From AA29 sp041481445 (lineage in GTDB: Bacteria; Acidobacteriota; Vicinamibacteria; Fen-336), in the NCBI GenBank assembly GCA_041481445.1, contig JBGPBV010000015.1, positions 1 through 64,000 on the forward strand: DNA of 64,000 nucleotides. Reading direction: 5' to 3'. The notes beneath the pieces are model-generated. The model was not told the origin of the DNA. It did not search any database and worked only from the letters and a program-made list of their open reading frames with translations. The translations under genes were made by a program, and so were the position numbers. Below are positions 34,969 to 44,574 of the stretch, piece by piece; the first letter of the stretch is position 1, and every line of letters begins with the position of its first letter.

Positions 34969-35985
34969 GTGACGATCGACTTCCGGGCGACCACTCCGTG
35001 TGAAGCTGCGGCGCTCTCGGACGTCCTGGGACGGATGTTCCAGCCCGCGGGGGCTTCGTTCCCGGCCGACAAGCACATGGTATGGAAGTACTGGTCGGCC
35101 CGCCCAGACTGGGCGGGTTCGCGCAGTTTCACCGCCCGGCATGACGGCGCCATCGTGGCGCACGCCGCGGCGTGGCCGGTGCGCGTGTGCGTTCCCGGTC
35201 AGGTAGTCCCTGCGGTGCATTTGATCGACTGGGCGGCGGATCCGGAGCATCCAGGAGCGGGCATCTGGCTCCTGCGGCGGATCGGCGCCAAGGTACCCTT
35301 GATGATCGCAACCGGCGGCAGCGAGATCGCGCGGCGTATCCTCCCCGTCATCGGTTTCCGTCCACACGGCGAGCTTTACAAGTTTGCCCGCCCGGTGCGT
35401 CCGCTGCGGCAGGCGTTGACCACGACGGAGAGAAATTGGAGACTCCCTGCGCGATTGCTGCGGAATACCTTCCGGCGCCTGTCGTCGCCGCTGTCGCTTC
35501 CGCGCGGATGGTCGGCACTGCCGCTGGCCCCGGAAGAGGTTCCGCAGGGGTTGTGGCCTCAGCCTTCTCCCGCCACCGCCGTAACCGCGCGGGACACAGG
35601 CTTCTACCGGTATTTCGTGGATTCTCCCTCTACTCGGCACGTGCTGTTCGGCTTGGAGAAGAGCCGCGAGCTGGTCGGGTACTTCTGTCTCGCTTTCGCG
35701 CCGCAGGTGGCGCGCATCGCGGATCTCTGGCTGCCCTCCACGAAGATCGAAGACTGGTGCGCCGGCTTCCGGACCGCGGCGGTCCTGGCCGCTCGTGAAG
35801 AGGGGGTCTGCCAAGTATCGGCCTGGGCCTCGACCGCAGTGGGCAAGGAAGGGCTTTTTCGCGCCGGCTTCTACCGGCTGCGCGAGCGCGAAGCGGTGAG
35901 CCTTTTCGGCGATGACAAGTTCTTGGAGGGGCGGCAGCTGCACGTGCAGATGCTCGACTGTGATGCCAGTTTCGTGTCCGCCTAG
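34969..35985 (+). CDS. GNAT-superfamily-like acyltransferase
   Basis: A 338-residue protein with weak GNAT features: VHLIDWAADPEHPGAGIWLLRRI resembles the acetyl-CoA-binding beta4-alpha3 region, and GFRPHGELYKF the following strand. The second half has another GNAT-like unit (LVGYFCLAFAPQVARIADLW). The double arrangement is common among uncharacterised acyltransferases near EPS genes. The GTG at 34969 is chosen because residues from there (TIDFRATTP) start the fold. No good ribosome binding site is seen. It lies 19 bases after the aminotransferase. Function is unknown. Confidence 0.55.
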   Translation: MTIDFRATTPCEAAALSDVLGRMFQPAGASFPADKHMVWKYWSARPDWAGSRSFTARHDGAIVAHAAAWPVRVCVPGQVVPAVHLIDWAADPEHPGAGIWLLRRIGAKVPLMIATGGSEIARRILPVIGFRPHGELYKFARPVRPLRQALTTTERNWRLPARLLRNTFRRLSSPLSLPRGWSALPLAPEEVPQGLWPQPSPATAVTARDTGFYRYFVDSPSTRHVLFGLEKSRELVGYFCLAFAPQVARIADLWLPSTKIEDWCAGFRTAAVLAAREEGVCQVSAWASTAVGKEGLFRAGFYRLREREAVSLFGDDKFLEGRQLHVQMLDCDASFVSA

Positions 35986-36052
35986 GCTGTGTCCTGCCTG
36001 ACCCGAGATGCGTGTCGACCGGAACCCTCGTCAACGCAGTGGGGGCCAATGA

Positions 36053-38629
36053 ATGAGCGCCCGGCGGCTTAGGCGGCGATCGGTCTCGCGCTCGGCGCGG
36101 TTGGGTCGGACGCCGCGCCCGGCCGAGCGGCCGGCGCCGGCGCGGCCGCGGCTCGAGGTCTGGAAGCTGGGCGGGGCGTCGCTCGCCGACGCCAGCGCCG
36201 TGCGCCGGGCCGTCGGGCTCGTGCAGAGGCACCCCGGCGACCTCGTCGTCGTCGTCTCCGCTCTCAAGGGCGTCACCGATGGGCTGCTCGAAGGCGCCCA
36301 TCGCTCCGCTTCCGGAGACGTGGTTGCGGCCAGCGCCCAGGCGGCGGCGTTCCTGCGCCGGCACCGCGCGCTCGTCCTGGACCTGGTCGCGCCCGGGCCG
36401 GATCGCCGCCGTCTCCTGTCCGAGGCCGACCGGGCGGCCCGCGAGTACCGCGAGATCTGCCGGGCGGTGGCCACCCTCGGCCACCTCTCGCCCCGGACGA
36501 GCGACGTCCTCGTCTGCCGCGGCGAGCGCGTGGCCGCGGCGGTCGTCGCCGCGACGCTCTCTGCGGCCGGCCGCGCGGCGGCGCGGGTGGACGCGCTCGA
36601 CGTCGTATCCACCGACGGCCATCATGGCGCGGCGGCCCCGGACCTGGCCGCAACGCGCCGGCGCGCGCGGAAGGCCCTCCCGGCGCTCCTGCGACAGGGC
36701 ATTACGCCGATCGTCCCCGGCTTCTTCGGCCGCGCCCCCGACGGGACCGTCGCCACGCTGGGCCGCGGCGGCACGGACCTGACGGCTACCCTTCTCGGCC
36801 GCGTCCTCGGCGCCTCGCGCGTGGTCCTGTGGAAGGGCGTACCGGGCATCCTCACCGCGGACCCCGGCCACGTCGCGGATGCGCGGCTCATCCCTCAGCT
36901 CCACTACCGCGAGGCGGCGGAGGTCGCGTACTTCGGCGCCAAGGTCCTGCATCCGCGCGCTCTCATCCCGCTCGACGGGAGCCGGGTGCGGCTCCACGTG
37001 CGGTCCTTCCTGAGTCCCGAAGCTCCGGGCACCGAGGTGTCCGCCCGGCGCACGCTGAACCGCTACCCGGTGAAGGGCCTGGCCGTCGAGGCCTCGCAGG
37101 CCCTCGTCACCGTCGCCGGCAAGGGCATGATGGGCATGCCCGGCATCGCCGCCCGCACCTTCGGCGCGATCCACGGCGAGGGCATCTCCGTCTCGACGAT
37201 CTTCCAGGCCTCCTCGGAGAACTCGATCGGCTTCACCCTCTCCGAGGGGGACGCGCCGCGGGCGGTGGAAGCCTTGCGCCGCGTCTTCAAGGACGAGATC
37301 GCCTCCGGCCTCATCGACGGCGTGACCGCGCGCCCAGGCGTGGGCGTGGTGGCCGTGGTGGGAGAAGGCATGGCGGGGACCCCGGGCATCGCCGCCCGCG
37401 TGTTTACCGCCCTCGGCGGCGGCGGGGTCAACGTGTTGGCGATCGCCCAGGGCTCCTCCGAGCGGAACATCACCCTCGTCGTCGATCGCTCACAGCTGGC
37501 GGAGGCCGCGCGCCGGATCCACACCACGTTCCAGCTCGCGAAGATCGGCGGCGGGAAGAGCCCGGAGCCCCCGCGCACCGACGTGGTGCTGCTCGGCTTT
37601 GGCCATGTCGGGCGCGCGCTGGCCGCCCTCGCCGCGCGCAACGGCCACGCCGGGGTCAAGGTGGTGGGGCTCCTCGACCGCTCCGGCTACGTCTTCGATC
37701 CGCGGGGACTGTCCCGGTCTCGCCTCCTCAAGCTGGCCCGAGGCAAGGACCGCGGCACGCTGGTCGCCAACCTCGGCGGCGTGAAGGCGGACGCCGACGC
37801 CGCCCTGGCCCACATCGCCAACCATGCGGTGACGCGCCCGGTCGTGGTCGACGTGACGGCGGAGGAAACGGGCGACCTGCTCCTCAAGGCCGCGGGGCAG
37901 GGCTTCGACCTCGTGCTCGCCAACAAGAAGCCGCTGGCGGGACCCTTCGAAGACTACTCGCGCCTGCGGGCGGCGGTGCAGCGCTCCGGCCGCCGGCTGC
38001 GCTTCGAGGCCACGGTGGGCGCGGGGATGCCGATCCTCGACACGCACCTCAAGCTCGTGGACAGCGGCGACCGCGTCCTGCGCGTCGAGGGCTGCCTCAG
38101 CGGCACCCTGGGCTACGTGCTGTCATCGGTTTCCGAAGGCAAGCCCTTTTCGGCCGCGGTGCGGGAGGCGGTGGCGCTCGGCTACGCCGAGCCCGATCCA
38201 CGCGACGACCTCTCGGGCCGCGACGCCGGCCGCAAGGGCCTCATCCTCGGCCGGCTGCTCGGATACACCGGGCCGCCCCCCGTGGCCGAGGACCTGGTGC
38301 CGCCCGCGCTGAGGCAGGTGAAGCTCGACGAGTTCCTGGCGAAGCTCCCTACCCTCGACGAGGAGTGGCGGCAGCGGGTGGAGCTCGAGAAAAGCCGCGG
38401 CCGCGTGCTGCGTTACGTCGTGGTGGCGACACCCCGCAGCGTGCGCGCGCAGCTCGTCGCCGTGCCCGTCGACTCCGCCGTGGGCGCCCTGAGGGGCACG
38501 CGCAACCTCGTGTCCTTCACCACGCGGCGCTACCGGAGAGAGCCCCTCGTCATCACGGGACCGGGGGCGGGACCGGAGGTGACGGCGGCCGGGATACTGA
38601 ACGACCTGCACCATCTGGCGGTCACGTAG
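36053..38629 (+). CDS. thrA: Bifunctional aspartokinase-homoserine dehydrogenase
   Basis: An 858-residue fusion. The aspartokinase domain (about 35-320) starts KLGGASL and contains the FGRAPDGTVATLGRGGTD block. Two ACT repeats follow (about 350-500: GMMGMPGIAAR, GMAGTPGIAAR), the usual site of feedback control by threonine or lysine. The C-terminal homoserine dehydrogenase (about 510-858) has the NAD(P) loop LLGFGHVGRALAAL, the catalytic lysine region NKKPLAGP, and GCLSGTLGYVLS. The product, homoserine, is the substrate of the MetA-like enzyme 4 kb upstream. The first 34 residues are a basic, low-complexity extension. It converges on the GT2 gene with a 14-base gap. Confidence 0.9.
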   Translation: MSARRLRRRSVSRSARLGRTPRPAERPAPARPRLEVWKLGGASLADASAVRRAVGLVQRHPGDLVVVVSALKGVTDGLLEGAHRSASGDVVAASAQAAAFLRRHRALVLDLVAPGPDRRRLLSEADRAAREYREICRAVATLGHLSPRTSDVLVCRGERVAAAVVAATLSAAGRAAARVDALDVVSTDGHHGAAAPDLAATRRRARKALPALLRQGITPIVPGFFGRAPDGTVATLGRGGTDLTATLLGRVLGASRVVLWKGVPGILTADPGHVADARLIPQLHYREAAEVAYFGAKVLHPRALIPLDGSRVRLHVRSFLSPEAPGTEVSARRTLNRYPVKGLAVEASQALVTVAGKGMMGMPGIAARTFGAIHGEGISVSTIFQASSENSIGFTLSEGDAPRAVEALRRVFKDEIASGLIDGVTARPGVGVVAVVGEGMAGTPGIAARVFTALGGGGVNVLAIAQGSSERNITLVVDRSQLAEAARRIHTTFQLAKIGGGKSPEPPRTDVVLLGFGHVGRALAALAARNGHAGVKVVGLLDRSGYVFDPRGLSRSRLLKLARGKDRGTLVANLGGVKADADAALAHIANHAVTRPVVVDVTAEETGDLLLKAAGQGFDLVLANKKPLAGPFEDYSRLRAAVQRSGRRLRFEATVGAGMPILDTHLKLVDSGDRVLRVEGCLSGTLGYVLSSVSEGKPFSAAVREAVALGYAEPDPRDDLSGRDAGRKGLILGRLLGYTGPPPVAEDLVPPALRQVKLDEFLAKLPTLDEEWRQRVELEKSRGRVLRYVVVATPRSVRAQLVAVPVDSAVGALRGTRNLVSFTTRRYRREPLVITGPGAGPEVTAAGILNDLHHLAVT

Positions 38630-38643
38630 GGCGTTATACGGCC

Positions 38644-39651
38644 TCAGACACCCTTCCCCATGGCCTTCAACACCGAATGCGGCACCATCAATGCCAGTCG
38701 TTCCAGCCACGCGCCTTCGAGTTGGGGAAGCAGGGTGCGTGCCTCATCGCGCCGATTCAGGTGAATCAAGTGCCGCAGCATTCTCCGCCTGCAGTCCGCA
38801 AGGACCGTTGCCACCTCGCCCCCGCGTACCTGCATGAACTCCGCGTCACGCGCCCACGTGCGCTTGATCAGCGTTATGCGCGCCTTGGCTGACTCGAATG
38901 GAGTGGCTTGCGTCAGCCGTGGACCGTCATGCGAGGACTGCAAAGCGGTGTCGACATCCAGGTACGCGCAGTCACGCGCGCGCGCAATGAGGGCGAAGCA
39001 TTCCCAGTCCTCGTAGGTGGGCAGGTCCACCCCAAAATGCAGCGCGTCGCCCACGACAGAGCGACGCACGAGCAGGGTGTTGACATTGATATAATTGGCA
39101 TGCAGCTCCTGTGCGTACATCGAGCCCACGTGCACTCGCACGGCCGCATCGGCCGGTGGCAGTGTCGCGGGCAGCGGCCAGCGTTCGGAGTAAAGTCGCC
39201 CCGGGGCCAGAATATCATCCCAGCTGCGCGTATCGCCACTCCAGCGCACCAGCCAATGTGGCACGATGCTGCCGTCTGGGAATAACTGGCCGAAGTCCGA
39301 GAAGCAAAACGCAAGTGCCCGATCGCTCTCCATCGGCGGGCGCGGCAGCGCCAGCCGATGCGGCAGCCAGACGTCGTCGGAGTCCGCGAAGGCGATGAGA
39401 TCGTACCTGGCGGCGGCCACGCCCGTGTTGCGTGCGCGTCCTGCACCGCCGTTTGTCACTTGCAGGTAGCGCACGCGGCCATGCCAAGGACCGTTCGCGG
39501 TCCCCACCACCGCCGCCGTATCGTCGGTCGACCCATCGTCGACAACGATGATTTCATCGTTATCGGCCATGGCCGCGACCACGCTTGCCAGCGCACGCGG
39601 CAGCAGCTCGGCACGGTTATAGGTCGGGATGACGATACTGATTGGTTCCAT
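38644..39651 (-). CDS. Glycosyltransferase family 2
   Basis: A 335-residue GT-A enzyme beginning MEPISIVIPTYNRAELL. It has the VVDDGSTDDTAAVV nucleotide-binding block, NGGAGRARNTGVAAA and the DxD-like FADSDDVWLP. The central LPTYEDWECFALIARA segment fits the GT2 acceptor-side motif. The ATG at 39651 is used because residues further upstream do not belong to the fold. No membrane segment is seen. It is transcribed away from the FemAB-like gene, and both have lower G+C and more A/T-ending codons than the EPS operon, which suggests separate acquisition. Likely role: transfer of a sugar to a glycan or lipid. Confidence 0.83.
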   Translation of the reverse strand: MEPISIVIPTYNRAELLPRALASVVAAMADNDEIIVVDDGSTDDTAAVVGTANGPWHGRVRYLQVTNGGAGRARNTGVAAARYDLIAFADSDDVWLPHRLALPRPPMESDRALAFCFSDFGQLFPDGSIVPHWLVRWSGDTRSWDDILAPGRLYSERWPLPATLPPADAAVRVHVGSMYAQELHANYINVNTLLVRRSVVGDALHFGVDLPTYEDWECFALIARARDCAYLDVDTALQSSHDGPRLTQATPFESAKARITLIKRTWARDAEFMQVRGGEVATVLADCRRRMLRHLIHLNRRDEARTLLPQLEGAWLERLALMVPHSVLKAMGKGV

Positions 39652-39754
39652 GCGCAACTCTGCACGGCGAGCGACCATGGCCCACGCGCTCGGAGAGAAT
39701 ACCGCGGTTACCGTAGAATCCGCAATCAACGTCCAACGCGGTGGACAACGATTC

Positions 39755-40909
39755 ATGCTGACCCGACGCCTTACCGGTCTCAATGGCCTGCGTGAGCTGC
39801 GAGAACCGTGGCTGTCCTTGCACGACGGAGCCGATTTGTACGCGCGCTACGAGTGGCACCTGGCCTGCGGTATGCATCTGCTGGACGATGTGTCGCTCGC
39901 CTACGTGCAGGTGCTCGACGGCGACCGGACGGTGGCCATCGTGCCTGCCATCGCGAGCCGCGAGCGATTTCGGCCCTTCGGCCAACTGCGGGTGCTCAGC
40001 CTTGGCCTGCATCCGCACCTGGCCCTGGCGGATTTCCCGCTCGCCGCCGATGTTCGTGTGGAGGACGTTGCGGCCGCGCTGCGCGCGGCGCTGGCGGCCT
40101 GGCCAGAGCACTGGGATGCGCTGCGATGGCCACGCGTCCTGGCCTCGAGCCACGCGATGCGCTTGGCGCACGCATTCGACGCCTCCGCGGCCCACATATC
40201 GCCAGCGTCGCCATGCAACACGCTCGACACGCGGCGGCCGTTCGTGAGCCTGTCCAAGAACCTCCGGGCCACTTTGCGCAAGTCACAAAAACGGTTGGAG
40301 GAATCCGGCGGTGCGCATATCACGTGCAACGATGTGCCAGCCGAAGCGGCAAGCGGCAGCCGACCGGCTGCGCTGCACATTGGTGCCGACGGGATCGATG
40401 CCGCCTACGATGCATTTCTCGCGATCGAGGCCTCCGGCTGGAAGGGTGAGGCAGGCGCTGGCTCGGCTATCCGCCTGAATCCCGCCACGCGCGGTTTCTA
40501 TGCCGAGCTGCTGGCACTTCGCGGCGCCGATTTCGTGCCCGAAGTCACGCTGCTGGTGCGCGGCACGACGCCGATCGCCGCGCAGTTCTCGGTGCGTGTG
40601 AACCGCTGCAAGCACGTGCTCAAGATCGGCTACGACGAAGCCGAGTCACGCTTTTCGCCGGGGCAGGTGCTGGTGGCCAGGGTGCTCGAAGCTGCCAGTG
40701 GGGGCATGATCGAGCGCATCAACCTGGTCACTGACATGCCATGGCACCGGGCGTGGCGCCCGGTGCCCGAGCCGACATTCCACGTAGCCGTGTTTCGCCG
40801 GCGCTGGCGCGCCGCGCTGTATCGCGGCTATTCCTGGGCCCTTCGGTCGGCGAGAATGGCGTTGCTGGCCTTTCGGGGACTGCGTGCACGTCCGGGTGAT
40901 CTGCATTAA
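39755..40909 (+). CDS. FemAB/GNAT-like acyltransferase
   Basis: A 384-residue protein with the double-GNAT build of EPS-linked acetyltransferases: WLSLHDGADLYARYEWHLA in the first half, SLSKNLRATLRKSQKRLEESGG in the middle, and the FYAELLALRGAD...LVRGTTPIAAQFSV core in the second half, ending RINLVTDMPWHRAWRP. It probably modifies a glycan. The ATG at 39755 is preferred; ATGs at 39650 and 39677 would run into the divergent GT2 start region. A TAGAAT at 39714-39719 could serve as its -10 box, although no clear -35 is seen. Confidence 0.68.
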   Translation: MLTRRLTGLNGLRELREPWLSLHDGADLYARYEWHLACGMHLLDDVSLAYVQVLDGDRTVAIVPAIASRERFRPFGQLRVLSLGLHPHLALADFPLAADVRVEDVAAALRAALAAWPEHWDALRWPRVLASSHAMRLAHAFDASAAHISPASPCNTLDTRRPFVSLSKNLRATLRKSQKRLEESGGAHITCNDVPAEAASGSRPAALHIGADGIDAAYDAFLAIEASGWKGEAGAGSAIRLNPATRGFYAELLALRGADFVPEVTLLVRGTTPIAAQFSVRVNRCKHVLKIGYDEAESRFSPGQVLVARVLEAASGGMIERINLVTDMPWHRAWRPVPEPTFHVAVFRRRWRAALYRGYSWALRSARMALLAFRGLRARPGDLH

Positions 40910-40997
40910 CTTCCGCTGGCCCGGCATCGTGGTCTCCATCGCCAGCGCCGGCGACCTGTTGGACGAACCGTACCTTCGCATGTGTAGACGTTGACCG

Positions 40998-42446
40998 ATG
41001 CAGAACTCCCGAGACATCGCATGTGACACTGTCGTCGTCGGCAGCGGGATGGGCGGTAGCACGTTCGCGTACGGGCTTGCTCGTCGCGGCTTCGATATCG
41101 TTGTCATCGATGAAGGACAACTCGTGCCGGCAGCGACTACTCTATCGCCGGTGCATCAATCGCTCCTGCCGTCCGGATCCCTGGTAGGAGGGCTCACAAA
41201 GACGTATGGCGCAGCGATGTATCGGCTGCGAGAACTCGATTTCGAGGCAACGGAGTTGGAGGCGGGAGTTTCACCCGCCTGGCCGTTCGGCTACGCTGAC
41301 CTGGAGCCATACTACGGAGAAGCGGAGCGTCTGTATCGAGTGCATGGGTCGAGCGAGAACGACCCGTCCGAGCCACCGCGCTCCACACCCTGGCCCTACG
41401 CGCCCATTCCCCATCAAGGTCCTGTTCGCGAGTTGGTCGGGCGTATTACACATAAAGCGGGCGTCCCGGTGTCCTATGTCCCTCGTGCTATCGACTATGA
41501 TCCCGAGCACGGTGGAGCATGCGTACTCTGTCGGCACTGTGACGCGTACTTTTGCCCGCGCGACGCGAAGATGGATGCGGAAATCGGCGCTCTCCGTCCC
41601 GCGATGCGGATTGGGGCAGTCAAACTGATGACGCAGACCCAATGCCTGCGCGTCCTCACGACGTCCGATGGACGAAGGGCCACTGGGGTTCGCGTACGCC
41701 GCGAAGGGGAAGAGTACACGATTCACGCGCGCATCGTGGCGTTGGCATGCGGTGTCACGGGAACTCCGACGCTCCTGTGGCGCTCGCGCTCGGGTGGTGC
41801 GCCACATGCCAATGGGGTTGCCAACGGCTCAGGCACGCTCGGGCGGCGGGTGGCCGCGCACCGACAAGCCTGGGTGTTTCCCGTGTCGCCGTTGGTGCAG
41901 CGAACGCCATTCCATCAGAAGACGTTTGCGATGAACGCTTTTTACGCATCGGCTCCCAACTGGCCGCACGCCCTTGGAACCATCCAATCGGCCGGTTACA
42001 TCGAGCCCCTTTCATTCTCTCGCCGCTATCGCCCCTTTGTTGCCGCGGCCCTGTTCAACAGCTTTCAGACTTTCGTCATGAACGAAATGCTGCCGTCGCC
42101 TCACACAGGATATGTCTTGACGGATGGTGGTGCGGAACGCCTCGGGATGCCGTTGGAGAATCCGAAAACATTCTCAAGACTCCGCCAGCATGCGATAGAG
42201 CTTTTCAAGCGTGCCGGATATCCGGTACTCGCACCGCGAATCTACGGTGCCTGGCATTGGGTAGGGTCGGCGCGAATGGGCAAGGATCCTTCCACGTCGA
42301 TTGTCGATTCCTTGTGTCGTACTCATGATGTCGATGGACTGTACCTCGTCGACGCGAGCGCCCTGCCAACGGCGGGCGCGGTCAACACGGGGTTGACGAT
42401 CGCCGCCGTAGCGCTGCGAGCGGCCGCGGCCGTGCCGAAGCCCTAG
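40998..42446 (+). CDS. GMC family FAD-dependent oxidoreductase
   Basis: A 482-residue flavoenzyme. The N-terminal dinucleotide fold is VVVGSGMGGSTFAYGLARRG, with the ribose-binding acid in VVIDEG. A Cys cluster, CVLCRHCDAYFCPRDAK, lies near residues 174-191. The GMC C-terminal domain has HWVGSARMG with the conserved His, then LYLVDASALPTAGAVNTGLTIAA. Members oxidise alcohols of sugars, choline or sterols. Near the glycan genes it may oxidise a sugar or polyol, but no partner gene proves this. G+C is roughly 60%, below that of the neighbours. The 88 bases before it contain no gene that I can support. Confidence 0.85.
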   Translation: MQNSRDIACDTVVVGSGMGGSTFAYGLARRGFDIVVIDEGQLVPAATTLSPVHQSLLPSGSLVGGLTKTYGAAMYRLRELDFEATELEAGVSPAWPFGYADLEPYYGEAERLYRVHGSSENDPSEPPRSTPWPYAPIPHQGPVRELVGRITHKAGVPVSYVPRAIDYDPEHGGACVLCRHCDAYFCPRDAKMDAEIGALRPAMRIGAVKLMTQTQCLRVLTTSDGRRATGVRVRREGEEYTIHARIVALACGVTGTPTLLWRSRSGGAPHANGVANGSGTLGRRVAAHRQAWVFPVSPLVQRTPFHQKTFAMNAFYASAPNWPHALGTIQSAGYIEPLSFSRRYRPFVAAALFNSFQTFVMNEMLPSPHTGYVLTDGGAERLGMPLENPKTFSRLRQHAIELFKRAGYPVLAPRIYGAWHWVGSARMGKDPSTSIVDSLCRTHDVDGLYLVDASALPTAGAVNTGLTIAAVALRAAAAVPKP

Positions 42447-42596
42447 GATCGCCCGGCACTTCTTCTCCTCGGCGGAGGCCGCGGCGCTGATGGCGCTGCC
42501 TTGGTCGTCCCGGCCGCAACTCCACACGCGGACGGTCTCGCAAGCGGTGCGCGCCCGATCAGGGGCGCGTGGGTGCGGGCGGTAGGCGAGGCACCC

Positions 42597-43958
42597 TCAG
42601 CGTTGAGCCTGCTTCGCGGCCCCGGTGGGCAGCTCGGCGAGAAACAGATCGCTCCGCCCCGAGCCATCCATGTCCGACGTGAAGAGCACGTACTCACCAT
42701 CCGGTGAGAACTTGGCAAAGCTGAAGAAGGTGTAATTCCCCGTCGTGTTGTACGGATGTCCCAGGAGGCGCCGCTGACCGTTGGCGGTGATGAGGACCAT
42801 CCCTCCGGGCGCGAGCCAGAAGTCTTCGGGCGGCCGCAAGCTTCCATAGTGGGTGAACACCGCCCATTGGTCGTTGAGGTCGGCGGGGTGCTGGATCCAG
42901 TTGCCATTGCCGTGAACCAGGGTCGCGTTGGCGGGCCCGCCGATGTGCTCCCCCGAGCTGGGCAGGTCGGAGGTGAACATGGCAAAGTCGGGCGGGAAAT
43001 GCATGTTCCAATCCACGACCAGCCAGCGCCGCCGCAGGCTCGCGTTGTGCCCGAATGGAATCCCGGGATCGCCCGCGGTACTCCCGATGATGCTGCTCGT
43101 ATTCCAATCCCAGATCGAGAGCCCATTTGCCGGTGAATTCAGGGCCAGCCCCACGTAGCGCCCTGCCCGGTCGATGCGCGGCTCGTTCATGTTCGTATTG
43201 GTGTATGTCTTCTTGATGTTCGTACTGGGCTCGAAGGCGACCATCGTGGGACCGGTGGCCCCCCGCATCCAGACGAACATCCCGTCGCTCTCGCTCTGGT
43301 GCAGCCAAACCGCCCTGGGCTCGGTCTGGGGCCAGCCGTTGCCGGGGGCCGCCGTCATCGTCCGGAGGTCGAAGCGGACGATCGAGGTGCCGTTGCTCGA
43401 ATAGGCGTAATGAGGCGTCGCGGGGTTGTTGGAGAAGGTGAAGGCCAGGTCCATGAACGGGGCAAGGCTGCCGGTGAGCGGGCGGGGATTGCTGACGCCG
43501 ACACCCGGGGTGAAGTCGATCAGCCAGTGCACCGCGCCGCTGTACACCAGTATCGCGCGAGTGTTTCCGTTGTACGGCAGGGACACTTCGTCACCGCCCT
43601 CGGCGTAATCGTGGCCCCAGTTCGGGCCCGGGGCCGGGAAAGCGGCGGAGGTGAGCTTGTCGATCCTGACGTTCGTCGTTGGATCGGAGTACCAGTTGCC
43701 GGCCGCCATCGAGCGTACGTTGAGCGCATCGTAGGCCGCGGTGAGCGGTACCTGCGAGGTCAGGGCCTCCGGCAACAGCGTGGGATCCGCGGCGGCGCGG
43801 CCGGCCTTGTCGTCCGCGACGGTGCTGCTGGTCTTCTCTGCGGACCCACCCGGCGGCGGCGCGCATGCCGACAGCATTGGCAGGGCGATCCCGCCGAGAG
43901 CGGCCAGGGTCAAGGCGAGGCGCGCGCTCCTCTCGCCGCAGCAAGAACGGGAACCCAT
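42597..43958 (-). CDS. Secreted lipoprotein with beta-propeller-like repeats
   Basis: A 453-residue protein. The ATG at 43958 gives an arginine-containing signal peptide with a lipobox ending LSAC (Cys32), followed by a Pro/Gly-rich linker, so it should be an outer-surface or periplasmic lipoprotein. The body has TolB/WD40-like strands such as FAKFSPDGEYVLFTSD and GRYVGLALNSP, indicating a beta-propeller. No catalytic residues are recognisable. It converges on the GMC oxidoreductase gene. The 150-base gap between the two stops shows nothing I can assign. Confidence 0.7.
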   Translation of the reverse strand: MGSRSCCGERSARLALTLAALGGIALPMLSACAPPPGGSAEKTSSTVADDKAGRAAADPTLLPEALTSQVPLTAAYDALNVRSMAAGNWYSDPTTNVRIDKLTSAAFPAPGPNWGHDYAEGGDEVSLPYNGNTRAILVYSGAVHWLIDFTPGVGVSNPRPLTGSLAPFMDLAFTFSNNPATPHYAYSSNGTSIVRFDLRTMTAAPGNGWPQTEPRAVWLHQSESDGMFVWMRGATGPTMVAFEPSTNIKKTYTNTNMNEPRIDRAGRYVGLALNSPANGLSIWDWNTSSIIGSTAGDPGIPFGHNASLRRRWLVVDWNMHFPPDFAMFTSDLPSSGEHIGGPANATLVHGNGNWIQHPADLNDQWAVFTHYGSLRPPEDFWLAPGGMVLITANGQRRLLGHPYNTTGNYTFFSFAKFSPDGEYVLFTSDMDGSGRSDLFLAELPTGAAKQAQR

Positions 43959-44136
43959 CAGTCGCCATTCTCCGGCAGTAAGGCCGTCGTTACCAACCCA
44001 GGGTGTCACGAGACCCTCCAGACCGTGCGCCATCGGAGACGCGAGCACCGCCCCCGGGGGAAGTCAGCTCGTGAGCCGTTCGCGTCGACGGGTTACGCGG
44101 GGGAAACCCTGCGGGGGCTCAGCCCGGGCGATCCAT

Positions 44137-44574
44137 TCACGGCAGCCACTTTCGTACCGTGACCGTGGTGCCGTGGCCCGGCCGGCTCGAGATGTCAAAC
44201 TCGTCCATCAGCCGGCGCACTCCGGGCAGGCCCAGGCCAAGGCCCGATCCGGTGGAGTAGCCCGCGCTCAGGGCGACCGCGATGTCCGAGATGCCTGGCC
44301 CCTCATCCCGAGCGACGATGACCAGGCCTGGCCGGTCGTTCCGACGATCCTCGCCCAGCACGATCTCTCCCGTGGTGGCGTACTCGAGGATGTTGCGCGC
44401 CAGCTCCGAGATGGCGGTGACGATCAAGGTCACGTCGCCGCCCGTAAAACCCAGCCCCACCGCCAGGGCGCGGCCCCGCTGCCGGGCGGTGACGATATCG
44501 CCCGACGAGCGGATCGGCACCACGTTCTTCTCCGGGGTGGTCGCTTCCGGTCCCGCTGCCCGGCTAGTCGACAT
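44137..44574 (-). CDS. RsbT/RsbW-like GHKL ATPase (anti-sigma-type serine kinase)
   Basis: A 145-residue single-domain GHKL ATPase. The N-box is ISELARNILEYA. The ATP-lid region ARDEGPGISDIAVAL is followed by GYSTGSGLGLGLPGVRRLMDEFDI, which is the RsbT signature rather than a sensor-kinase one. RsbT proteins phosphorylate STAS-domain partners and then activate an RsbU-type phosphatase. No STAS gene is seen in the window, but the next gene upstream has an RsbU-N-like domain. A GTG at 44583 is an alternative start three codons earlier. Confidence 0.82.
   Translation of the reverse strand: MSTSRAAGPEATTPEKNVVPIRSSGDIVTARQRGRALAVGLGFTGGDVTLIVTAISELARNILEYATTGEIVLGEDRRNDRPGLVIVARDEGPGISDIAVALSAGYSTGSGLGLGLPGVRRLMDEFDISSRPGHGTTVTVRKWLP

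Noticed and set aside
35986..36052. A riboswitch or leader for the aspartokinase-homoserine dehydrogenase gene
   Set aside because: Only 67 bases are available, and no conserved lysine, threonine or SAM leader structure could be seen.
42447..42596. Remnant of a coding gene between the GMC oxidoreductase and lipoprotein genes
   Set aside because: A short open frame exists on the plus strand, but there is no start signal or recognisable domain.
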